From assembly GCA_944340905.1 (NCBI GenBank), contig CALVLT010000001.1, positions 1-64,000 on the forward strand: DNA of 64,000 nt, in the 5' to 3' direction. Below the pieces are notes generated by a model. The model was not told the DNA's origin. It ran no database searches and worked only from the letters and a program-made list of their open reading frames with translations. Below are positions 42,377-48,812 of the stretch, piece by piece. This stretch comes from an uncultured Clostridia bacterium (GTDB lineage: Bacteria > Bacillota > Clostridia > Christensenellales > Borkfalkiaceae). Made by a program: the position numbers and the translations under genes. Within the stretch, counting starts at the first letter, position 1; each line of letters starts with the position of its first letter.

Positions 42377-42841
42377 TCATTGTTCATTCAGAATTGCAAT
42401 ACACCGATCCCTGACCCGATCGGTAATTCCCGACGCATGTTCAGTTAAAATCAGGCGATCCTGCGGAAATCCGATACATTCAAATGCCTCATCATCCAAG
42501 GCAACATAATGTTTGATATGCCGATGCTTTTCCAAATAAGCGAGAATTTCTTCTCCGCGTTCGTCGAGCAAGGAGGTTCCGCCGAGAAAATCTTCACGGG
42601 TAATCCCAAACGGACGAAGCTGCTGAAACATGCTTTTCAAGCTGTCGCGAAATAATCTCCAAGAGCTGGACAGCACCAGCTTACAGCCCGTGGCGTCAAT
42701 GATTTCTTTCAACCGCTGACAACACTCGGGAGAAAAGACATCATCATCTTCTGCGCCCCAATTTCCGTTCTCTGCATGGATACAAAGAACCCCGTCAATA
42801 TCCAAAAAAATAACTTTTACGTCGGACTGATTTTCAATCAT
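42377..42841 (-). CDS. HAD-like hydrolase domain protein
   Basis: 154 residues from ATG 42841 (AGGA six bases upstream; longer in-frame starts lack an RBS). VIFLDIDGVL is the DxDGV nucleophile motif of HAD phosphohydrolases, LVLSSSWR holds motif II Ser, and HYVALDDEAF the acidic motif. The size and the SSSWR pattern match the capless HAD group related to 'Swiss-army-knife' RNA-repair HAD domains. The substrate is unknown. It lies 32 bases after the MQELRC-headed small ORF and inside the TIR gene cluster, so it may belong to the same transcript. Confidence 0.75.
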   Translation of the reverse strand: MIENQSDVKVIFLDIDGVLCIHAENGNWGAEDDDVFSPECCQRLKEIIDATGCKLVLSSSWRLFRDSLKSMFQQLRPFGITREDFLGGTSLLDERGEEILAYLEKHRHIKHYVALDDEAFECIGFPQDRLILTEHASGITDRVRDRCIAILNEQ

Positions 42842-42873
42842 TTTCATTCCTAACAGAAAGATTTCCGTCCTGT

Positions 42874-43239
42874 TTAGCGAATATATCCCGTATACACAAA
42901 TTCGCCGCGTTCGCAAACAATTTTTTCCAGTTCCTCATAGGTAATTCGGGCTCCGCCCTGTCGTCCGCCATAGAACATGCGATGCCATTTCCCGAACTCA
43001 ACGGTAAAATTGTCAAAGAAACAAATCTCGGCTTGCCCATTTGCCGCAGCGGGCCTGCTTTCAAAATGACGCCATATCACCCCGACGCAGCGATCACTTT
43101 CATCATACGCAAGAAGATATTCCTGTCCCGCATGCACTTGCATAAACGGAATCCCGCGCTTATCATAGGGAGAGACGCCTCTGCGTATGATAAATTTTCT
43201 GTATTCTCCACGTGCATCTGTACAACGCAATTCCTGCAT
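42874..43239 (-). CDS. Unknown 121-residue protein with a TIR-family leader and first six residues
   Basis: The protein starts MQELRC, as do TIR genes 2-5, and its RBS region (GAGGAAAAACC before ATG) copies the leader of TIR gene 3. After codon 6 the sequence is unrelated: there is no zinc ribbon (the second Cys is lost) and no TIR. The rest is a small alpha/beta domain with YLLAYDESDRCVGVIWRHF and FGKWHRMFYGG; I recognise no family. It looks as if a TIR 5' end was grafted onto another gene, or a TIR gene body was replaced. It precedes the HAD gene by 32 bases. Confidence 0.6.
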   Translation of the reverse strand: MQELRCTDARGEYRKFIIRRGVSPYDKRGIPFMQVHAGQEYLLAYDESDRCVGVIWRHFESRPAAANGQAEICFFDNFTVEFGKWHRMFYGGRQGGARITYEELEKIVCERGEFVYTGYIR

Positions 43240-43330
43240 GGTTTTTCCTCAATTGCTTTCCGTGATTGATTTCAAAATAAAAGCGGCTTTTTTTACATAT
43301 TCTGCGAACGCTATTCACCGCGGCAAGAGT

Positions 43331-45655
43331 TCACGTAAACCAGACCGCCCGTTCTTCATCGATGTGCCCGATCAGCTCCGCCCCGTCCATTTCCTGCACA
43401 AGATAGGTCTGCGCCCCTACATCCCGCTGTGCGGCGATGTCGTTTGCGAGCAGACAGCCGCCCGCATAGGCAAAGAGCGCCATTGCAATCACCGCCGGCA
43501 AAAAGAGCGCCTCGGCGCCTTCAACTTCCCCCTCCGCAATGCCTGCGATAAGAAGTCCGATGACGACAACAAACAACACCCCGGTTATCAGCTCAAATAA
43601 GATCGTAATCGCCAAACGTAAGAGCCATTCCCCGGACAGGATCAGCCCGATATTTCCGCCGAAGGCGACAAGTCCGAGCGCGATAACGCCCCCCAATAAT
43701 AACAGCCCCTCGGCATCAAGTTCATCCGTGGCTTTCAGACCATACACCCCGATAGAGATAAATCCCGCAAGAAAAAGTACCGCGGCGGCAATCCAGCCCG
43801 CAAGCCAACCCGCATTTTCCGTGAACCCTTTTACTGAAGCGGCGACCACGATCACAAAGATCAGACCAAGTGCGCCGAGAATGGGCAACACCCATTTCCA
43901 AATGGCGCTTCTGAACGCCTTCATTCCTGCCGAGGCATGTGCTCTGCGCCGCTCTCTTTCAGAACGCCTTGTCAGGCCGGCGGAAAGAAGTATCTGCTCT
44001 TTGATTTCATGCGGCGCGGTGATGCCCTCCCGCTTCAGCCGTCTACAGCCGTCAAACACATTCAACGCCACCTTCGTGATCGTGCGCGGCAGCACGAGCA
44101 TGCGCAGAGAAGTACAGCCCGCAAAAACCCTCTCGGGCAATTCCCCCATGGTGTTCCCCTGTTCAAACACAACGTCCGTCATTGCGGAACACCCAGAAAA
44201 CGCCTCTGTGTCCAGCTTTTTTACGCTGCGCGGAATGCCCGCCGCCTTCAGGCTTCTGCAACCAGAAAATGCATATTCCTCGATGCTTATAACGTGGGAA
44301 CCGTGCCCGAACACAATCGCCGACAACGCAAGACAGTTGCGGAACGCCGCCGCTCCGATATGTTGCAGGGAGGCGGGAAAGACGACCTCTTTCAGCTCCT
44401 CGCAGCCCTCGAACGCCTTTTCGCCGATCGCCTTCACGCCGTCGGGAATGCGCACCCTTCCGCCTATGCCGAGATATTTTACCACCGTGTCGCCCTGCAT
44501 CATAAAATCTGTAAGAGGCGAGGGTACCGCCTCAGGCGCTGCTTGTGCGTCGGAAGGCTGCGCCTTAGGTTTACGCACGCGCTCTTTGCGCACCTGCGCG
44601 GACGGCGCGGCGGCCTGTTCGCCAGATTGCGCAACGGACGGCGCGGCAGACCGTTCTTCCTGTGCATTGCCGCGCAGCAACTGATAAACTTGCGCGATGA
44701 CATCCTTGACGGACGTGCAGCGCTCGAATCCCGCAAAAAGTTCCTTCGTCAGCTTTTCCACCGCCCTGCCGCAATATGGCTCTGCCACATACTCTACGCG
44801 CGGCTTTTTGCTAGAACGCGGCAGCTTGGCATAGTCCCCTGCATACTGCGCGCGCTCCATATCCTCACGACGGATATACTCCATTTCCACGCTCAGCGCA
44901 TCGCATTCGTGGCTGCGCGAATGGTTGGTGGAGACGAACAGCCCCACCTTGCAGCTGTCCATCGCCTGCTGCAGAATGGTGTTATAGTCGCTCTTTCTCC
45001 CGTGCTGAATGTTGCGCGCCGCCACGAAACAGCGCAGCCCCTCCTTCTCCAATTCTTCCACGAGGGAGATGACCATCTTCATGTCCGCGCTCGAATACAT
45101 GACGAACACGTCTCGCGGCAATAACGGGTTGTAGACTTCCTCCTCCAGTTTCTGCGATTCGCGCGCGAGAATGGGATAGTACTTATTGTAGAAGTCGTTG
45201 CCCAGCACCTGCGCGCCGCGCTCCAGCAAGTTATTCATTGCGAGCAGGTAGCGAGGGCGCAAGATCTTGAACATGAATTTTACAATGTCCTCGAGGTCGT
45301 CGGCGTGCTCTTTGACGTTCAGATCGACGAGAAAGGCATTGAGTTTTGCGTAGTCCCTTCCGCAGGCAAGTTCGCAGAAGGTGGCGAAGAAGTCCTCGGG
45401 CAGATAGCTCCTGATCTCCCGCGCAAGGGCAATCAGCTTATCATCGTCGATGTAATCTTCATTGAACTCCTTCCACAGTTGCTGACGCAGGTTGGCAACG
45501 CGCTCCTGTTTTTGCTCGTCCAGAAGGCGCGCCATCTCCTCTGCAATGCGGCGGGCATCTTCTGCCTGATACTCCGCCCCGCACCCGAGGCAGACGTATT
45601 TATCCCCTCTCTGTTCCAGCGTCAGCCCGCATTTTTTACACCGAAGTTCCTGCAC
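43331..45655 (-). CDS. Zinc ribbon - TIR - LRR - polytopic membrane protein (TIR gene 5)
   Basis: 774 residues from a GTG at 45655 (RBS GGAGAAGG), behind a strong promoter. It has a ribbon (Cys6/9/22/25), helical region and TIR at about 180-320 (Glu257 in CDALSVEMEYI). A short basic/Pro linker without second ribbon follows, then about six BspA-type LRR units (385-555; FEGCEELKEVVFPASLQHIG), and about six membrane helices (585-745). Here LRRs precede the membrane part, the reverse of TIR gene 3, so both TIR and LRR should face the cytosol. It is the first gene of the TIR series in transcription order. Confidence 0.86.
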   Translation of the reverse strand: MQELRCKKCGLTLEQRGDKYVCLGCGAEYQAEDARRIAEEMARLLDEQKQERVANLRQQLWKEFNEDYIDDDKLIALAREIRSYLPEDFFATFCELACGRDYAKLNAFLVDLNVKEHADDLEDIVKFMFKILRPRYLLAMNNLLERGAQVLGNDFYNKYYPILARESQKLEEEVYNPLLPRDVFVMYSSADMKMVISLVEELEKEGLRCFVAARNIQHGRKSDYNTILQQAMDSCKVGLFVSTNHSRSHECDALSVEMEYIRREDMERAQYAGDYAKLPRSSKKPRVEYVAEPYCGRAVEKLTKELFAGFERCTSVKDVIAQVYQLLRGNAQEERSAAPSVAQSGEQAAAPSAQVRKERVRKPKAQPSDAQAAPEAVPSPLTDFMMQGDTVVKYLGIGGRVRIPDGVKAIGEKAFEGCEELKEVVFPASLQHIGAAAFRNCLALSAIVFGHGSHVISIEEYAFSGCRSLKAAGIPRSVKKLDTEAFSGCSAMTDVVFEQGNTMGELPERVFAGCTSLRMLVLPRTITKVALNVFDGCRRLKREGITAPHEIKEQILLSAGLTRRSERERRRAHASAGMKAFRSAIWKWVLPILGALGLIFVIVVAASVKGFTENAGWLAGWIAAAVLFLAGFISIGVYGLKATDELDAEGLLLLGGVIALGLVAFGGNIGLILSGEWLLRLAITILFELITGVLFVVVIGLLIAGIAEGEVEGAEALFLPAVIAMALFAYAGGCLLANDIAAQRDVGAQTYLVQEMDGAELIGHIDEERAVWFT

Positions 45656-45691
45656 CGTACCTTCTCCTCGCCGTAGATACTTTCATATAAC

Positions 45692-45720
45692 AGTATACCA
45701 CCTTTACATCGCTCTGTCAA
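45692..45720 (-). promoter_or_regulatory. Promoter of TIR gene 5 and possibly the TIR series
   Basis: TTGACA (45715-45720), 17-base spacer, TATACT (45692-45697) on the - strand, 37 bases before the GTG. Confidence 0.88.
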
Positions 45721-45802
45721 GGAGGAAATACAACTTTTTTTAATTTTTTACTATATGAATTTTTTGAGTCGCATGTGCGCCGCCAAAACGCCAAAACAGC
45801 GC

Positions 45803-45829
45803 AAAGCGGCTCCCGAAAGGAGCCGCTTT
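45803..45829. terminator. Hairpin after tsaD, probable terminator
   Basis: AAAGCGGCTCC (45803-45813) pairs with GGAGCCGCTTT (45819-45829) over 11 bp. The T tract on the tsaD side is short. Confidence 0.55.
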
Positions 45830-45861
45830 CATGAGAAATATGCAATTGCAAACCGCAAAAA

Positions 45862-46917
45862 TCACATGCCCGCGCCGCGGGAGGGTGCCGCCTGCCCGCG
45901 GACGAGCGGAATGCTCGCTTGCGCATTGAGGGAGAGGGGCGAAAAATGCCCGAGGCGGTACTGCACCAATCCCTCCGCCGCGATCATGGCGGCGTTGTCC
46001 GTGCAGTGCTTTTTAGCGGGGAGCACCAGCTTCAGCCCCTGCTGCGCGCATGCTGCCGCAAGCCGTTCGCGCAGGTAGCCGTTGGCAATGACGCCGCCGC
46101 CCGCCGTCACCACCCTGGCGCCCGTCTCGTTTGCGCCCTCGATGGTCTTTTTCACGAGCACGTCGAGCGCCGCATGCTGAAAGGAACAGGCGACGTCCGC
46201 GCGGGAGTATTCCTCCCCTTTCTGCTCTTTCGTGTGAACGTAGTTGATGACCGCCGTCTTTAAGCCGCTGTAGGAAAAGTCGTACCCGCCGCCGCCTTTG
46301 AGCATTTTCGGCATGGAGATGAGGTTTTTCCCTTCCCGCGCAAGCGCCTCGATATGCGGCCCGCCGGGATAGGGAAGGGACAGGACGCGGGCGACCTTGT
46401 CGAACGCCTCGCCCGCCGCGTCATCCAGCGTGCCGCCCAGAACGCGGAACTTGTCCGCCGCCTCGGTGTACAGAATGGCGGTGTGCCCGCCGCTGGCGAG
46501 GAGCGTGAGAAAGGGCGGCTCGAGCGTTTCATCCTCGAGATACGCCGCCGCAAGATGCCCGCGGATATGATCGACGCCGATGAGCGGGATACCCAGCCCG
46601 TAGGCAAAGCCCTTAGCGAAGGACAGCCCCACGAGCAGCGCGCCCAGCAGCCCCGCGCCGTAGGTGACGGCAACGGCGTCCAACTCCTCTTTGCGCACGT
46701 TTGCATTGCGAAGGGCGCGCGAGACCACCTCGTCCACCTCCTGAGCATGGGCGCGCGAGGCGATCTCGGGCACGACGCCGCCGTACTTTGCCTGCGTCGC
46801 CGCGGACGATGCGATCTCGTCCGATAAAAGTTGCCTCCCGCGGATGACAGCCGCCGCCGTCTCGTCGCAGGAGGATTCAATGCCTAAAATCAAAGGACTA
46901 TCTGTTGTTTTTTTCAT
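45862..46917 (-). CDS. tsaD: tRNA N6-threonylcarbamoyladenosine transferase
   Basis: 351 residues, full family length, ASKHA fold. ILGIESSCDETAAAVI is the nucleotide-binding start, VDHIRGHLAAAYLE provides the two metal-binding histidines, and FSYSGLKTAVINYV and GGGVIANGYLRERL are further family motifs. With TsaB, TsaC and TsaE it makes t6A37 in ANN-decoding tRNAs; none of these partners is in the window. The gene is separated from the TIR cluster by a hairpin. Confidence 0.97.
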   Translation of the reverse strand: MKKTTDSPLILGIESSCDETAAAVIRGRQLLSDEIASSAATQAKYGGVVPEIASRAHAQEVDEVVSRALRNANVRKEELDAVAVTYGAGLLGALLVGLSFAKGFAYGLGIPLIGVDHIRGHLAAAYLEDETLEPPFLTLLASGGHTAILYTEAADKFRVLGGTLDDAAGEAFDKVARVLSLPYPGGPHIEALAREGKNLISMPKMLKGGGGYDFSYSGLKTAVINYVHTKEQKGEEYSRADVACSFQHAALDVLVKKTIEGANETGARVVTAGGGVIANGYLRERLAAACAQQGLKLVLPAKKHCTDNAAMIAAEGLVQYRLGHFSPLSLNAQASIPLVRGQAAPSRGAGM

Positions 46918-46979
46918 AGCGATCTGTTTTCCGCCCCCTGCAGCAGCGCGATGTTATGACGGTTAGCGGGCATGTGGTA

Positions 46980-47168
46980 CACGTCATTCTGAGGAGCCGA
47001 AGGCGACGAAGAATCCCCTCGCAGAATGTAGAGAGCATGATCCCCCCTGTCCTTCGGACATCCCCCCTTAAAACGCTATTGCGTGTTAAGGGGGGAATCC
47101 GCGTTTTCTTGTCCCTAATCCCTAAGACAATGTACGATGGGATTCCTCCCTGCGGTTCGGAATGACAG
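46980..47168. repeat. Intergenic repeat, variant with A-type ends
   Basis: Begins CGTCATTCTGAGGAGCCGAA and ends GGGATTCCTCCCTGCGGTTC then GGAATGACAG, the same inverted ends as elements at 29745 and 42057, with a different core. The core holds hairpins GTCC-TTC-GGAC and CCCCCCTTAA...TTAAGGGGGG. The remainder of the 46918-47266 gap contains no gene I can support. Confidence 0.75.
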
Positions 47169-47266
47169 TTGGCGGGTATTCCCCCTCATTGCCGAGTTTA
47201 CTTTGACGTAAATGCCCGAGGCTTGCCGCAGCGCGACATGGTATTGCGACGCATATGCGCTCCAAA

Positions 47267-48364
47267 TCACGACTTTTTCAGATAATCAATGATAAATCCC
47301 TGAATATCGCCGTCCATGACCGCCTGCACGTCGCCCACTTCGTAGCCCGTGCGGTGGTCCTTGACGAGCGTATAGGGACAGAACACATAGGAGCGGATCT
47401 GTGAACCCCACTCGATCTTTTTGGTCTCGCCCTTGAGCGCCGCCTCCTCCTGCATGCGCTGTTCGAGCTGCTTTTCCAGCAATCGGCTGCGCAGATATTT
47501 GAACGCCATCTCCTTGTTCTGCAGCTGGCTGCGCTCGTTCTGACAGGTGACAACGATGCCCGTGGGGAAGTGCGTGATGCGGATGGCGGTCTCCGTCTTG
47601 TTGACCTTCTGTCCGCCCGCGCCCGACGAACGGTACACGTCGATGCGGATATCTTCGTCCTTGATCTCGATCTCGCCGTCGTCCTCGACCTCGGGCATGA
47701 CCTCGACGGAGGCAAAGGAGGTCTGGCGGCGTTTATTCGCATCGAAGGGAGAGATGCGCACCAGGCGGTGCACGCCGATCTCCGCCTTCAGATAGCCGTA
47801 GGCGTTCTCCCCTTCCACCTTGAAGTCCACCGACTTCAGCCCCGCGGAATCGCCCGGAAGGCGGTCGATCTCGGTGACTTTGTAGCCGTTCTTTTCGGCA
47901 TAGCGGCAGTACATGCGGTAGAGCATCTGGCACCAGTCGCACGCCTCCGTGCCGCCCGCGCCCGCGTGCAGGGACATGAGCGCGTTGGAGGAATCGTACT
48001 TGCCGCGCAGGAGCGCGCGGATACGCATCTCCTCGATGTCCTTTTCCGCCGTTGCCATCATCTTATCCAGTTCGGGAACAAGTTCCTCTTCCCCCGATTC
48101 CTCGATGAGGTCGATCACTTCGCCCGCGTCGTCGAGCGCCTTCCTGCCCTTTTCGTAGGATGCGATCTTACTCTCGATGGAAGAAATTTCCCGTCCGATC
48201 TTGGCAGAGCGCTCGAGGTCCTGCCAGACTTCCGGCTTTTCCTGTTCCGCCTTCAACCCCTTGAGCTGCTGCGAGATATTGTCGATATCCAGCGCATACT
48301 TCGCCTCGCCGAGGGTATCCTCAAGCGATTTGATGCGCAATCTGTAATCGTCTGCTTTAAACAT
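47267..48364 (-). CDS. prfB: Peptide chain release factor 2
   Basis: 365 residues. The GGQ catalytic motif is in SSGAGGQKVNKTETAIRITH, and the stop-codon recognition region lies in YRMYCRYAEKNGYKVTEIDR onwards. RF2 ends translation at UGA and UAA. The gene is one continuous frame. At the place where most prfB genes need a +1 shift at an in-frame UGA (LDYD in E. coli), this gene reads LDID with sense codons (CTG GAT). Autoregulation by frameshift is therefore absent. It follows secA in the usual order but across a 448-base structured spacer. Confidence 0.96.
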   Translation of the reverse strand: MFKADDYRLRIKSLEDTLGEAKYALDIDNISQQLKGLKAEQEKPEVWQDLERSAKIGREISSIESKIASYEKGRKALDDAGEVIDLIEESGEEELVPELDKMMATAEKDIEEMRIRALLRGKYDSSNALMSLHAGAGGTEACDWCQMLYRMYCRYAEKNGYKVTEIDRLPGDSAGLKSVDFKVEGENAYGYLKAEIGVHRLVRISPFDANKRRQTSFASVEVMPEVEDDGEIEIKDEDIRIDVYRSSGAGGQKVNKTETAIRITHFPTGIVVTCQNERSQLQNKEMAFKYLRSRLLEKQLEQRMQEEAALKGETKKIEWGSQIRSYVFCPYTLVKDHRTGYEVGDVQAVMDGDIQGFIIDYLKKS

Positions 48365-48433
48365 AAGTTTCCTTGATTGATGATACTTGAATTTACGCCG
48401 CCCCGTTCTGCATGTGCCAAATTGAGGAATTTA

Positions 48434-48803
48434 TGAGGGGACTCTTCGCTGCGCTCTTAGTGACGGTTACAAACAATCAGTGCCCTTGCTAAAATATGTG
48501 GCAAAAGGCGTCACTGCGTTATGCCTTTTGCGCCCCTGCTTGCTGCTCACGCTGCTTTCGCGGAAAGGTGTAGCGGCGCGCGCTATCATTGTTGCCAATT
48601 GCGCGCCGCAGGGTGAGGGTGTGCGTCATGCCGACAAGCCCTGTGGGCTTTCGGCGCACGCCCGAACTGAGGTTTTTGCCATCCGTTGGGCAAAAACCGC
48701 GACCGAACGCGGGGTCTACCCGTGTGAGACAAACCGAACGCAGAGCGTAGCGTACGTTGGCTCCCCTCACGACTTTTTTCCGCGTCAGTTCGCGGAAAAA
48801 AGT
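48434..48803. other. Highly structured spacer between secA and prfB
   Basis: Perfect or near-perfect stem-loops in series: GCAAAAGGC/GCCTTTTGC (48501-48531), GCGGCGCGC/GCGCGCCGC (48573-48609), GTGCG..CCGA-AAGCCC/GGGCTT-TCGGCGCAC (48621-48659), GGTTTTTGCC/GGCAAAAACC (48671-48698) and a 13-bp ACTTTTTTCCGCG hairpin (48772-48803). An outer pair TGAGGGGA/TCCCCTCA (48434-48441, 48762-48769) encloses most of it. No conserved protein frame is evident. A structured RNA or a non-autonomous mobile repeat are the two readings. Confidence 0.6.
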
Positions 48804-48812
48804 GTGAATAGA

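Noticed and set aside
17166..45655. Calling the 17-46 kb region a prophage or integrative element
   Set aside because: No integrase, transposase, phage structural gene or attachment-site duplication is visible, and base composition resembles the flanks.
46956..47165. A 69-codon + strand frame
   Set aside because: It lies entirely in the repeat element between tsaD and prfB.
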